Shown: one piece after another, positions 50,776 to 60,432 of the stretch
Position numbering within the stretch: position 1 is the stretch's first letter
Layout of the letters: the number at the start of each line of letters is the position of its first letter
Source: Limnoglobus roseus
GTDB lineage: Bacteria > Planctomycetota > Planctomycetia > Gemmatales > Gemmataceae
Reading direction: 5' to 3'
DNA length: 64,000 nt
Assembly: GCF_008254045.1 (NCBI RefSeq)
Contig: NZ_CP042425.1
Span: 1,860,001 to 1,924,000, forward strand
The notes under the pieces: model-generated
The model's input: only the letters and a program-made list of their open reading frames with translations
Told to the model about the DNA's origin: nothing
Database searches by the model: none
Made by a program: the position numbers and the translations under genes

Positions 50776-53001
50776 ATGTCGCGCTCCTTCTTGCTCGTTC
50801 TCGTCCTTCCGTCCGTCGCCTTCGCCCAGGGCACGGCCGACGACTACAAGCGGGCGATGTCGCTGCGCGAGAAGTACGCGAACGCGGTCACGAACCTCGT
50901 CGTGACGCCGAACTGGTACGGCGGCAATCGCCTCTGGTTCCGCGAGGAGCTCCCCGACGGCCGCAGTCGCTTCGTGACGGTGGACGCCGAGAAGGGGGAG
51001 AAAGGCCCGGCGTTCGACCACAAACAACTTGCCGAGGCGCTCGCGAAGGCCGCCGAGCGGAAGGTCGATGCGGAGAAGTTGCCGTTCCGGGCGATCACAC
51101 TCGACGGCACGACGGTCGGCTTCACGGCCTTCGACAAGGGGTGGAAGTACGACACCGAGAAGCGAACCCTCACGGTCGGCGAGGCTCGCCCCCCGGCCGC
51201 CCCGCAACCGCCCGGCGGCAATCGCCCCCGCGGCGAACGCCGTGCGCAGGCCGGCCCGCGGTCGCCGGACGGCAAGTTCACGGCCTTCGTCAAGGACTAC
51301 AACGTCTGGATTCGCGAAGGGACCGGCGACGCTCGCACCGAGAAGGCACTCTCCACCGACGGCAAGGCCGACGACGGGTACACGTCCTTCTACTGGTCCC
51401 CGGACTCGAAGAAGCTGATCGCGATGCGGCAGAAGAAGGGCGGCGACCGCGTCGTCACCTACGTCGAATCGTCGCCGAAGGATCAGCTCCAGCCGAAGAC
51501 GAAGACGGTGCCGTACCTGAAGCCCGGCGACCCGATCCCGCAGCCGAAGCCGCACCTGTTCGACCTAGCCACGCGGAAGGAAATCCCCGTCGCCGACACG
51601 CTGTTCCCGAACCCGTGGGACATCAGTTACGAGCACTGGACGCCGGACTCGAAGCGGTTCCTGTTCCTCTACAACCAGCGCGGCCACACGGTCATGCGGA
51701 TCGTGTCCGTGGACGCCGAGACGGGGAAGGCGACCGCGATCGTCAACGAGGAGTGCAAGACGTTCTTCGACTACTCGTCGAAGCTCTACCTCCAGTACCT
51801 CGACGGTACGAACGAACTCGTCTGGATGAGTGAGCGGAACGGCTGGAACCACCTCTACTTGATCGACGCGCGCGACGGCACGGTGAAGAACGCCATCACG
51901 AAGGGCGAGTGGGCCGTCCGCGGCGTCGAGGAACGGGTGAACGCGGAGAAGCGTGAAGTCATGATCCGGGCCGTCGGCGTGAAGCCGGACGAAGACCCAT
52001 ACCACGTCCACTACGCCCGCGTGAACCTCGACGGCACCGGCTTCAAGGTGCTCACCGAGGGTGACGGTATCCACGGCATCCAGTGGTCGCCGAACCGCAA
52101 GTTCTTCATCGACACGTACTCGCGCGTCGACTTGCCGCCGGTCCACGTCCTCCGCAGTGCTGACGGGGCGAAGGTGGTGGAGTTGGCCACGGCGGATGCG
52201 TCCGACCTGAAAAAGAAGGGCTACCAGTCGATCGAGCGGTTCACGGCGAAGGGCCGCGACGGCAAGACGGACATCTACGGGGTCATCGTGCGGCCGAGCA
52301 ACTTCGACCCGAAGAAGACCTACCCGGTCATCGAGAACATCTACGCCGGCCCGCAGGACCACTTCGTGCCGAAGCGGTTCCAGAATTACTACCGCCACCA
52401 GCAGATGGCCGACCTCGGATTCATCGTCGTGCAGTGCGACGGCATGGGCACGAACTGGCGGTCGAAGGCGTTCCACGACGTGTGCTGGAAGAACCTCGGC
52501 GACGCCGGCTTCCCCGACCGCATTGCCTGGATCCGGGCGGCGGCCGCGAAGCACGCGGAGATGGACATTCGCAAGGGCGTCGGCATCTTCGGCGGCTCGG
52601 CCGGCGGTCAGAACGCCCTCGGCGGCATGCTGGCGTACCCGGACTTCTACGTCGTCGGCGTGGCCGACTGCGGTTGCCACGACAACCGCATGGACAAGAT
52701 CTGGTGGAACGAACTCTGGATGAGCTGGCCGATCGGCCCGCACTACGCCGCCCAGTCGAACACGACCAACGCCCACAAGTTGAAGGGCAAACTCATGCTC
52801 GTCGTCGGCGAGGTGGACACGAACGTGGACCCGGCCAGTACACTCCAAGTGGTGAACGCGCTGGAGAAGGCCGACAAGGACTTCGACCTACTGTACATGA
52901 CCGGGGCGAACCACGGCGCGGCCGAGTCTCCCTACGGCCAACGGCGGCGGATGGACTTCTTCGTCCGCCACCTGTTGGGCGTCGAACCGCGGTCGAAGTG
53001 A
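50776..53001 (+). CDS. S9-family (DPP IV-like) peptidase, secreted
   Basis: A 741-residue protein with a signal peptide (MSRSFLLVLVLPSVAFAQ, cut likely after AFA). The N-terminal part is a beta-propeller (DPPIV N-terminal domain; WSPDSKKLI, WTPDSKRFLF blades). The C-terminal alpha/beta-hydrolase domain has the nucleophile motif GGSAGGQNALGG (about residues 609-620) with the Ser, and the catalytic His in TGANHGAAES. It removes dipeptides or acts on short peptides outside the inner membrane. Start at ATG 50776; a second start 30 bases upstream would lengthen the signal. It is probably followed by the kinase as a separate unit. Confidence 0.88.
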   Translation: MSRSFLLVLVLPSVAFAQGTADDYKRAMSLREKYANAVTNLVVTPNWYGGNRLWFREELPDGRSRFVTVDAEKGEKGPAFDHKQLAEALAKAAERKVDAEKLPFRAITLDGTTVGFTAFDKGWKYDTEKRTLTVGEARPPAAPQPPGGNRPRGERRAQAGPRSPDGKFTAFVKDYNVWIREGTGDARTEKALSTDGKADDGYTSFYWSPDSKKLIAMRQKKGGDRVVTYVESSPKDQLQPKTKTVPYLKPGDPIPQPKPHLFDLATRKEIPVADTLFPNPWDISYEHWTPDSKRFLFLYNQRGHTVMRIVSVDAETGKATAIVNEECKTFFDYSSKLYLQYLDGTNELVWMSERNGWNHLYLIDARDGTVKNAITKGEWAVRGVEERVNAEKREVMIRAVGVKPDEDPYHVHYARVNLDGTGFKVLTEGDGIHGIQWSPNRKFFIDTYSRVDLPPVHVLRSADGAKVVELATADASDLKKKGYQSIERFTAKGRDGKTDIYGVIVRPSNFDPKKTYPVIENIYAGPQDHFVPKRFQNYYRHQQMADLGFIVVQCDGMGTNWRSKAFHDVCWKNLGDAGFPDRIAWIRAAAAKHAEMDIRKGVGIFGGSAGGQNALGGMLAYPDFYVVGVADCGCHDNRMDKIWWNELWMSWPIGPHYAAQSNTTNAHKLKGKLMLVVGEVDTNVDPASTLQVVNALEKADKDFDLLYMTGANHGAAESPYGQRRRMDFFVRHLLGVEPRSK

Positions 53002-53072
53002 ACGCGGTTCAGACCCGTTAACCGGCCCCGCCCCCCGTCCAAAACATCCGCACGACTCGCAGGAGGCAACGA

Positions 53073-54149
53073 ATGGCTTCGTCCAATCCGAAAGCGGATT
53101 CGCCCGGCGACGAGACGCTGGCGGCGTACAAGGCCCTGGGCATGAGCTTCCTGGAACGGTCGAAGAAGCCCGGCTCGATCGGCCGCCTCAGCCACTACGA
53201 AATCCTCAAGGTTCTCGGCGAGGGCGGCTACGGCATGGTCCTCAAGGCGTTCGACGAGAAGCTCACGCGCGAGGTCGCGATCAAGGTTCTGTCGTCCGAA
53301 TTCGGCGCCGGGTCCACGCCGCGGGCGCGGTTCGTTCGCGAGGCCCGCGCCGCCGCCGCGATCCGCCACGAGAACGTGGTGGCCATCTACGCCGTCGAGG
53401 AGGAGCCGAACCCGTACTTGGTGATGGAGTACATCCCCGGCGAGACGCTGCAAAACCTGGTCGACCGCCTCGGCCGGCTGCCGGTGAAGGACGTGCTGAC
53501 GATCGGCGGCCAGATCGCCCGCGGGCTGGCGGCGGCGCACGAGAAGTCCCTCATCCACCGCGACATCAAGCCGTGCAACATCCTGGTCGAGCAGATCGGC
53601 GGCGTGTACCAGGCGAAGATCGCCGACTTCGGCCTCGCCCTGGCCAGTACCGACGCCCGGCTGACGCAGAGCGGCATGGTCGCCGGGACGCCGATGTACA
53701 TGTCCCCGGAGCAGGCCCGCGGCGACAAACTCGACCCGCGGAGCGACCTGTTCAGCCTCGGCTGCGTGCTTTACACCGCCCTCACCGGCCACCCGGCGTT
53801 CGGCGAGGGGAACCCGATGGTCATCCTCGAGGCGATCATCCGGTCCCACCCGAAGCCGATCCGCGACTTCGCCCCGGAAGCCCCCCAGTGGGTGTCCGGG
53901 ATCATCGGGAAGCTGTTGGCCAAGAAGCGCGAGGACCGGTACCAGTCCGCAAAGGACGTGGGGAAGATTTTCGCCGACGTACTGGAGAATCCGCCGGTGG
54001 ACAAAGTCCGGAAGCCGCAGCCGGCGGCCGCAGCGCCGACGACCGCGGGGGCGGGCGTGTGGCAGAAAGTCGTTCTCCTTGTGCTTGTCATCGTCGCAGC
54101 CGCCGGCTGCGCCTACGCGGCGACCCTCCTCTTCTTTAAGCCATCCTGA
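53073..54149 (+). CDS. serine/threonine protein kinase with C-terminal membrane anchor
   Basis: A 358-residue kinase. It has LGEGGYGMVLKAF (glycine loop, about residues 49-61), the catalytic VAIKVL Lys, the HRDIKPCNI catalytic loop (about 166-174), DFGLA and GTPMYMSPEQ activation segment. After the kinase comes a Pro/Ala linker and one membrane segment near the end (VVLLVLVIVAAAGCAYAATL). The kinase domain faces the cytoplasm. AGGAGG upstream supports the start. Planctomycetes have many such PknB-type kinases; the regulated protein is unknown. Confidence 0.92.
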   Translation: MASSNPKADSPGDETLAAYKALGMSFLERSKKPGSIGRLSHYEILKVLGEGGYGMVLKAFDEKLTREVAIKVLSSEFGAGSTPRARFVREARAAAAIRHENVVAIYAVEEEPNPYLVMEYIPGETLQNLVDRLGRLPVKDVLTIGGQIARGLAAAHEKSLIHRDIKPCNILVEQIGGVYQAKIADFGLALASTDARLTQSGMVAGTPMYMSPEQARGDKLDPRSDLFSLGCVLYTALTGHPAFGEGNPMVILEAIIRSHPKPIRDFAPEAPQWVSGIIGKLLAKKREDRYQSAKDVGKIFADVLENPPVDKVRKPQPAAAAPTTAGAGVWQKVVLLVLVIVAAAGCAYAATLLFFKPS

Positions 54150-54359
54150 TCGGCGGACGAGTTGCAACGGCCGATCGGAGGCAATCACGGTTAGCCCCTT
54201 CTTCGGGGCCAGATGAAACCCGTCCCGTGCCGGGAATGCCCACCCGCCCGAACTTCGCACTTCCTCTGGGCGGAAAAATCGTTAAAGTTGTGAGATCTTT
54301 TCCGGCTCGCCCCGCACTTATCTCCTGACGGCCGCCACCTGAACGGATTCACGAGGCCC
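54150..54359. other. 210-base gap before the sigma fusion
   Basis: Holds a short hairpin GCCCC-TTCTTC-GGGGC (54194-54209) and an AT-richer tract near 54270-54300. No gene seen. Confidence 0.3.
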
Positions 54360-55919
54360 ATGACCGCCCTCCGCATCGCGTCGCTTTTCGCCGCCCCCGC
54401 GTCGGTCCTGTCCGACGACGACCGCCCGGACGCGGAGTTGCTCGCGCACTTCCGGGCCACGCGGGACGAAGTCGCGTTCGCCGTCCTGGTCGCCCGCCAC
54501 ACGCCGGCCATCCGGGCCGTCTGCCGGTCGTGGCTGCGCTCGGCCGCCGACATCGACGACGCGACGCAGGCCACCTTCCTCGTCCTCGTGCAGCGACTCG
54601 ACAGCATCCGCCGGCCGGCCGCGCTGGCGGCGTGGTTGTACTGCGTTGCCGAGAACGTCGCCCGCCGCCTGCGGCAACAGGGGACGCGGGCGGGCCCGCT
54701 GGAAGGGGACGTGCCGGCCGTGGAGTTGGTCGCCGACGACCGCGGCGAAGTGCTGGCCGAGGAGATCACGAAGTTGCCGGAGAAGTACCGGCTGCCCATT
54801 CAACTGTGCTACGTGGGCGGGCTGTCCACGGCCGACGCCGCCCGGCGGTTGGGTTGCCCGACCAGCACCCTCGTTACGCGGTTGGCCCGCGCCCGTGAGC
54901 GGTTGCAGAGTCGATTGGCCGCCCGTGGCGTCGTCCTCGCGGCCGTGCTGACCGTCACCGGAAGCACGGCCCGCAGCGTGTCGCCGGGTTGGGTTTGGGC
55001 GACCGCACACGCGGCCTTGGCCGTGCTGGCCGGCGAGCCGCTGAACAGTCTCGGAGTTTCGGAACGGACGTTTTCCCTGTCGCAAGGAGTGGCAAAGACC
55101 ATGATCTGGAAGAACCTCAAACTCATCGCGGCGGCCGCGATGATCGCCACCGGGTTGGTGGGCTTCGTAATCGGCCAGTGGGCGACGGCCGACGGCCCGA
55201 AGAAGTTGGAACTGCCGGCCGCGGCAAAGGACAAGGACGGCCCGCCGAAGCCGGCCGCGAAGGCCGACGAGGGCAAGCCGGACCCCACGCCCCGCCGCCG
55301 CGAGGCAGTGATCCGCATGCCCGCCGGTAGCTTCGTGAAGGACGTGGAAGTCAACCCCTACGGCCACGGCCGCATCACCTGGAATTACGACGACGACCGC
55401 GTCACCGGCCTGATCGAAGGCAACGTGATGGGCGTCGAGTTCGAGATCGAAACGGAGGCCGAGGTTTCGCTGAGCAGCAACGGCACGATCTACGGCGTGG
55501 TCACGTCGGCGAAGGTCACGCACCTGAAGGCCAACGGCGAACTCGGAGCAGAAATCGGCGAGTACGCGAAGTTCTTCCCGCTCGTCGAGCCGCTGATTAA
55601 CGAGATGTTCACCGACCTGCCGTTCAGCTACCAGTTCCGCGTGAAGAACGACCGGCTGACGATCCTCAGCTACCGGGCACTCATGGCCGGGCCGAACCCG
55701 CTGACAAAATTCGCCGCCCTCGGGGGTGACAGTGGTTTGGGTGAGATCGCGGGCGTGATGCTCTACTTCCAGGCGTTCAGCACGGCGCTCGAGGGGACGT
55801 ACGTCTCGGCCGAGGCGGCCGAGAAGCAACCGAAGAAGCGGCCGGTGTTCCGCAAGCCGCTCGACGCGGGCAAGTCGTCGCCGCTCACGGCCGAGCGCGT
55901 CCACGGCGAGGTCAAGTGA
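54360..55919 (+). CDS. ECF-type sigma factor fused to a membrane segment and outer domain
   Basis: A 519-residue protein. Residues 20-190 are an ECF sigma factor: region 2 DIDDATQATFLVLVQRLDSI, PAALAAWLYCVAENVARRLR, and region 4 KLPEKYRLPIQLCYVGGLST and GCPTSTLVTRLARARERL. A membrane segment follows (LIAAAAMIATGLVGFVIGQW, about 257-276), then a Lys/Pro-rich linker and a 200-residue C-terminal domain with beta character (VEVNPYGHGRITWNYD). Fusions of ECF factors to outer domains are known in Planctomycetes; the outer domain may sense a signal and hold the sigma part at the membrane. Confidence 0.85.
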   Translation: MTALRIASLFAAPASVLSDDDRPDAELLAHFRATRDEVAFAVLVARHTPAIRAVCRSWLRSAADIDDATQATFLVLVQRLDSIRRPAALAAWLYCVAENVARRLRQQGTRAGPLEGDVPAVELVADDRGEVLAEEITKLPEKYRLPIQLCYVGGLSTADAARRLGCPTSTLVTRLARARERLQSRLAARGVVLAAVLTVTGSTARSVSPGWVWATAHAALAVLAGEPLNSLGVSERTFSLSQGVAKTMIWKNLKLIAAAAMIATGLVGFVIGQWATADGPKKLELPAAAKDKDGPPKPAAKADEGKPDPTPRRREAVIRMPAGSFVKDVEVNPYGHGRITWNYDDDRVTGLIEGNVMGVEFEIETEAEVSLSSNGTIYGVVTSAKVTHLKANGELGAEIGEYAKFFPLVEPLINEMFTDLPFSYQFRVKNDRLTILSYRALMAGPNPLTKFAALGGDSGLGEIAGVMLYFQAFSTALEGTYVSAEAAEKQPKKRPVFRKPLDAGKSSPLTAERVHGEVK

Positions 55920-55925
55920 CACTGC

Positions 55926-56441
55926 TCAGCCGAGCGTCTTCATGATCGCCGACGCGAACGCCGGTAGGTCGTCTGGCTTGCGGCTGGTGATGACGTGGCC
56001 GTCGACGACGACTTCCGCGTCCACCCAGGTCGCCCCGGCGTTCACCATGTCGTCCTTGATGGCGTAGAAGCCCGTGGCCTTCCGGCCGCCACGGAGGGCG
56101 TCGGTCGAACACAGCACCCACGGGCCGTGGCAGATCGCGGCCAGAATCTTCTTCTGGGCGTGGGCATCGCGGACCAACTTGATCATCGCCTCGCTGCGGC
56201 GGATGTAGTCGGGACAGAAGCCACCGGGAATGATGATCGCGTCGAACTGCGCCGCGGTTACGTCCTTCGCGGAGGCGTCGGACTTCGCCGGGTAGCCGAG
56301 CTTGCTGGGGTAGGTGACGCCGACCTCCGGGCCGACGATCACGACCTTCGCCCCGGCCTCGCGGAAGCGGTAGACCGGGTACCACAGTTCCATTTCCTCG
56401 TACTTCTGTTCGGCCAGCACGGCAATCGTCTTGTTCTTCAC
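55926..56441 (-). CDS. DJ-1/PfpI-family protein
   Basis: A 171-residue protein that starts with GTG 56441 (GGAGG 9 bases upstream). It has AQFDAIIIPGGFCPDYIR, and the nucleophile Cys in ILAAICHGPWVL (about residue 107), with a Glu near the N-terminus (KYEEMELWYP). These residues form the active site of PfpI/DJ-1 proteins, which act as glyoxalases, deglycases or stress-related hydrolases. It is tightly placed after the sigma fusion but on the other strand (converging with a 6-base gap). Confidence 0.87.
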   Translation of the reverse strand: MKNKTIAVLAEQKYEEMELWYPVYRFREAGAKVVIVGPEVGVTYPSKLGYPAKSDASAKDVTAAQFDAIIIPGGFCPDYIRRSEAMIKLVRDAHAQKKILAAICHGPWVLCSTDALRGGRKATGFYAIKDDMVNAGATWVDAEVVVDGHVITSRKPDDLPAFASAIMKTLG

Positions 56442-56476
56442 GGTGCAACCTCCGGTGTGTCGGGCGGACGGGTATC

Positions 56477-58372
56477 TTATCGCCCTTCGTCTTCGAACCG
56501 CCGCACGGCGTCCCGCCAGAGCAGCGCAGCCAAACCCAGGAATGCTCCAGTCAGGGCGAGGGTTGCCGCCGCGGCCCCGGCCCACGATTCCGTGAAGCGA
56601 CCGTCGGCAGGTAGCGGGGCGGCCACCGCTTCGAGAGCGAACGGCAGGCTGAGGCTCGTGGTCGCGGCGTCGAATAATCGGGCCGATCCGCCGAGGATTT
56701 GGACCGCCCCGCGGACGAGAACCGCGACCATCGGCGGCAGCAGGAACGCGGCAAACGTGATGCCGAGGAACCACGTCGTCGCCCGCACGACCGTCGCGCA
56801 CCGCACCGACAGCCACACGGCCAGTGTGAGGAAGAACATCACGGCCGCTCCCAGAGCGAGCAGGCTGAGGAGGACGCCGGGGAATGAAACAGACAGGAAG
56901 AGAGTTGTTACGGCGGTGAAGGCTGCGAAGCCGATCAGCCACTTCACCAGCCACCGGAACGCGGCCCGCCACTTCGCCCGCAGGAACTCAACCCGGTCCA
57001 CCGGCAGCGTGAGCATCGAGTCGAGCGTCTGCCGCTGCCGCTCCCGCGAGACGCAGCCGGTCGCCCGCACCCCGGCCAGTGGAATCAAGAACGCCCCCAG
57101 GCTGACGCTCGCGATGCGGAAGAGTCCGTTCAGGACTTCGCCGGGCCGGTCCGAACTCAGTAGCGCGATGAAGATGCCGAACGCGAGCGGGATGAGCGTG
57201 GCGACGAGCAACCCCGTCACGCAGCCCATCAGGTCGGCCTCGAACCGTAACGCGCTCCCGCCGAAGTACGTCTCCTTCCACACGAACGGGTCGTCGTCGT
57301 GCAGGTACGGGATGCGCCGCAACCGCGGCGGCGGTCGCTCGCGGCGGACGCCTTCCACAACCGGAACGTAGCGTGGCCGATAGGGTTCTTCGGTCAACTC
57401 GGACAGTGTCGGGATGCGCGTCGTGTACGGTCCCTCGCGTTGTTGCTCGACGAACCGCATGTCCGCCGCCCGGATGTTGCCCATTGCCAGGATCGCGTAG
57501 ACCATCGCCAAGAGGCCGTGAACGCAGACGAAGATAGCGGATAGCCCCATCAAGTCGAAGGTCGGCCCGTTACCTTGAATGCTGAACAAGGTGAATACGA
57601 ACGGCGACGGCAACAGGCTCATGAAGATAGGATTTGAGAAACTGAAACATGACCCCACGGCGAACCAGAACGGCACGCGGATGTAGGCCAGGACGAGCAC
57701 TTCCTTCAGCGTCTCTTTCCCCGTCGCGAGCCAGAAACTGAGGGCCGCGAGGCTGACGGTGGACATCACGGCCGCGACGAACGACGTGACGAGAATGTCT
57801 GGGTCGACGCCGCCGAAGAGGAGCGTGAGGGCCAGCACCGGCAACCCCGTCAGCGACAGGCCGAGGACGAACACCACGCGGGCGGCGAGTTTGCCGAGCA
57901 CGATCTCGCGGTTCGTCAGCAGCGACGTTTGCAAGAAGGCAAGCGTGCCGCGGTCCTTCTCTTCGGTGATCGAGCCGCCCGCGAAGACCGGCGTGACGAT
58001 CGTCAGCGCGATCAGTTGGCAGAAGAGGAAGACGTGGAAGAACGTCTCGGCGAAGGCGGTGACGCGCTCGCGGGGAAACTCCTCGCCGGGGCCGAACAGC
58101 AGGCGGATCGGGTTCACCTCCCGGAACTCGCCGAGGTACGCCACCAGCAGACTGACGAGCAGGAACAGCGAGTACGCCGTCCGCAACCGCAGATGTGCCC
58201 CGCGGCGGGTGACGCGGACGAGTTCGTCCCAGAACAGCGGTCCCAGCACCGCCGGCGACTCGCGGCGACGCACAAAGGCGACGACTTTCAGCGCGAGGCC
58301 GGGCAGGACCGTCAACACGGCGAGGAAGAACCCCGTCAGGCCGAGGACGAACGGCAGCGTAATCGTCGGCAT
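56477..58372 (-). CDS. ABC-2-type transporter permease, 631 aa
   Basis: About 12 hydrophobic segments in two clusters, separated by a cytoplasmic loop of about 100 residues (for example FVEQQREGPYTTRIPTLSEL) near residues 300-360. Conserved points: a membrane-entry FWDELVRVTRRGAHL helix and PVFAGGSITEEKDRGTLAFL, which matches the pattern of ABC-2 permeases (EEKExGT). Stop is 19 bases before... the partner lies upstream at 58391, so both permeases are co-transcribed. No ATP-binding subunit is in the window. Confidence 0.78.
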   Translation of the reverse strand: MPTITLPFVLGLTGFFLAVLTVLPGLALKVVAFVRRRESPAVLGPLFWDELVRVTRRGAHLRLRTAYSLFLLVSLLVAYLGEFREVNPIRLLFGPGEEFPRERVTAFAETFFHVFLFCQLIALTIVTPVFAGGSITEEKDRGTLAFLQTSLLTNREIVLGKLAARVVFVLGLSLTGLPVLALTLLFGGVDPDILVTSFVAAVMSTVSLAALSFWLATGKETLKEVLVLAYIRVPFWFAVGSCFSFSNPIFMSLLPSPFVFTLFSIQGNGPTFDLMGLSAIFVCVHGLLAMVYAILAMGNIRAADMRFVEQQREGPYTTRIPTLSELTEEPYRPRYVPVVEGVRRERPPPRLRRIPYLHDDDPFVWKETYFGGSALRFEADLMGCVTGLLVATLIPLAFGIFIALLSSDRPGEVLNGLFRIASVSLGAFLIPLAGVRATGCVSRERQRQTLDSMLTLPVDRVEFLRAKWRAAFRWLVKWLIGFAAFTAVTTLFLSVSFPGVLLSLLALGAAVMFFLTLAVWLSVRCATVVRATTWFLGITFAAFLLPPMVAVLVRGAVQILGGSARLFDAATTSLSLPFALEAVAAPLPADGRFTESWAGAAAATLALTGAFLGLAALLWRDAVRRFEDEGR

Positions 58373-58390
58373 GGCGTTGCGGTCCTTCGG

Positions 58391-60298
58391 TTACGCGGCC
58401 CGGTTGTCGAGCATCGGCCCGGTGTCCGACGTGGGGTCGCATGCCCTCACGAACCGTCGCACGGCCCGCCGCCAAATCCACCAGCCGAGCAGCGCGTACA
58501 ACACCACGCCGGCGAGGAAGGCCAAGCCCCAGTACGGCAGTTCGGCCGGCACAGCGAGTTGCGTGTTGCCGATACCGAGAAGGCCCAGCGGCAGCAGCAT
58601 TGTCAGCATGGCGTATTTGAACCACGAGGCCCACGCATTGAGCGCGGCGTAGGCGAGCAGGCTCACCATCATCACCGGCACCACCGTGAACACCAGCCGC
58701 AGGCCGAACCGCCGGGCGGCCGTTTCCACGTTCGGCGAATTCGCGGACACCAACAGGCCGTAGGCGGCCATGACGAACGCCAGCAAGACCTGGAGCACGA
58801 CCAGGCAAGGGTACGCCCACCACCGGTACGCCCCGCACAGGACGGCCGGGATGCCGACGCCGAGCTGCCAGAGCAGCGAGCCGCGCATCAGCCAGATCAG
58901 GCCCCAGAACTTTTGGCGAATGATCTCTTCCGGTGGCAACGGCGTGCAAACGAGCATCAACAGCGTGTCCCGCTCCCGCTCGCGCGCGATCGACTCCAGC
59001 CCGAACCGGCCGACCGACATGATCGCGATCCACGCCACGAACATCGGGAAGTGTCGCGCGACTTCCAAGATCACGGGTTGATAGCCGAACAGGTCCGAGA
59101 CGGCCGCCGCCAGGAAGAGGATCGCCGGCAGGATCATTAGCACGACCACGCCGAGGCGGCTCGCCCGCCGGTTCTCGCGGGCCTTCGCCACGGTCGGGTG
59201 ACAGTAGGCTTCCTTCCACATCACCGGCCACTCGGTCACGGGCTTCCGCTTCGCCGGAACCTTGCACTCCTGGTCGGACGGGTTGACGACCTCGCCGCGG
59301 TTAGCGGCCGCCCGGCGGACCATGTACGCCGCGTACAGGAAGGCGAAACCGCCGACGACGGTGTGGAACGCCGCGTAAGCCGGGAAGTCGTCGGCCACGA
59401 CGGACAGGCCGCCGCCGAGGCCGACCGTCACCCACCGGATGCCGAGGGCGAGCGGATTGCCGATCGACAGCCACTCGATCAGATCGCCGACCGACACCAC
59501 CGACGGTTGGCCCGGGCTACCGGGGAAGAACCAGACGTTCGGCAGGAACCGCAACTGCGAGGCGAAGAAGATCAGGAACAGGTACGGCAGGAAGACCATC
59601 GCGAATATGTTCCCGCCCGTCTTCTTCGTCGTGGCCAGGACCGACCCGAGGCCGGACAGGCCGGCGATCGAGACGAGCGTCATCCCGGCGTAGCCGACGA
59701 CGTAGAAGATGAGGGCCGGTTCAACTTTGAAGAGGATCGGCAGCAGGAGCACGACCGGCAGCGCCGACGCCGGGTAGGCGAGCAGGCCGAGGATGCGGGC
59801 GAACATCTTGCCGATGACGAGTTCCCGGTCGCGCAGGTCGGTGGCCAGGATGAAGTCGAGCCGCTTCGACTCGCGGTCCTCGGCGACGGCGTAGGTCATG
59901 TACGTGGTCAGCACCGACATCGTGAGGATGAAGATGAACCAGAAGACGAACAGGAACCCGCCGGTCGCGATCATGGCGGCCTTATCCGGCGGCGGCCGCT
60001 CCTCGGCCGGGAAATAGGTCATCACGAAGTACAGAACGAGCAACGGCACGCCCGCGCCCAGCGCGATGAGCGGCCGCCAGAGGTGGTTCCGCACCCGCCG
60101 CGTCATGCGCCGCAGTTCGAGTTGCAGGAACGGGCCGAACAGGTAGAGCTTGCGGGTGTCGGACAGGCACGCGAGCGTGAACAGACCGACGGCCACCGGG
60201 GCCAGCCACCAGAAGTAGAACAACGCGGCCAGGGCGAGTACGCCGGGCACCGCCGCGAGGGGCGTGTAGCGTTCGATGTCGGGGCGCGGCGGGTTCAT
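58391..60298 (-). CDS. ABC-2-type transporter permease, 635 aa
   Basis: A polytopic membrane protein of 635 residues, similar in plan to the downstream permease: an N-terminal bundle with YAVAEDRESKRLDFILAT (ABC-2 permease EDRExxRLDxLL motif), a cytoplasmic middle (RRAAANRGEVVNPSDQECKV), then a second bundle with SIARERERDTLLMLVCTPLP. The duplicated RERERDTL-like motif supports two ABC-2 halves in one chain. It is the first gene of a two-gene minus-strand unit. The substrate and the ATPase are not visible. Confidence 0.8.
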   Translation of the reverse strand: MNPPRPDIERYTPLAAVPGVLALAALFYFWWLAPVAVGLFTLACLSDTRKLYLFGPFLQLELRRMTRRVRNHLWRPLIALGAGVPLLVLYFVMTYFPAEERPPPDKAAMIATGGFLFVFWFIFILTMSVLTTYMTYAVAEDRESKRLDFILATDLRDRELVIGKMFARILGLLAYPASALPVVLLLPILFKVEPALIFYVVGYAGMTLVSIAGLSGLGSVLATTKKTGGNIFAMVFLPYLFLIFFASQLRFLPNVWFFPGSPGQPSVVSVGDLIEWLSIGNPLALGIRWVTVGLGGGLSVVADDFPAYAAFHTVVGGFAFLYAAYMVRRAAANRGEVVNPSDQECKVPAKRKPVTEWPVMWKEAYCHPTVAKARENRRASRLGVVVLMILPAILFLAAAVSDLFGYQPVILEVARHFPMFVAWIAIMSVGRFGLESIARERERDTLLMLVCTPLPPEEIIRQKFWGLIWLMRGSLLWQLGVGIPAVLCGAYRWWAYPCLVVLQVLLAFVMAAYGLLVSANSPNVETAARRFGLRLVFTVVPVMMVSLLAYAALNAWASWFKYAMLTMLLPLGLLGIGNTQLAVPAELPYWGLAFLAGVVLYALLGWWIWRRAVRRFVRACDPTSDTGPMLDNRAA

Positions 60299-60331
60299 GC
60301 GAGGGGCTTTCTACGGGGCCGGTCCGAACCC

Positions 60332-60410
60332 GGCGAGCGGAGGGCGTCAGCCCCCTGATTCTTGCCTTTGCGTTCGATCAGAATCAGGGGGCTAACGCCC
60401 TCCGCTCGCC
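60332..60410. repeat. 30-bp near-perfect inverted repeat in a divergent gap
   Basis: Arms 60332-60361 and 60381-60410 pair with one mismatch; the arm is GGCGAGCGGAGGGCGTCAGC followed by CCCCTGATTC. The 19-base loop differs. It lies between two divergent starts, so it is not in a terminator position. Confidence 0.85.
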
Positions 60411-60418
60411 GCCCTGTC

Positions 60419-60424
60419 TATAAT
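60419..60424 (+). promoter_or_regulatory. TATAAT -10, likely leaderless start
   Basis: Perfect TATAAT ends 8 bases before the ATG at 60433; no Shine-Dalgarno sequence lies between. Confidence 0.5.
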
Positions 60425-60432
60425 GTCGTGCG

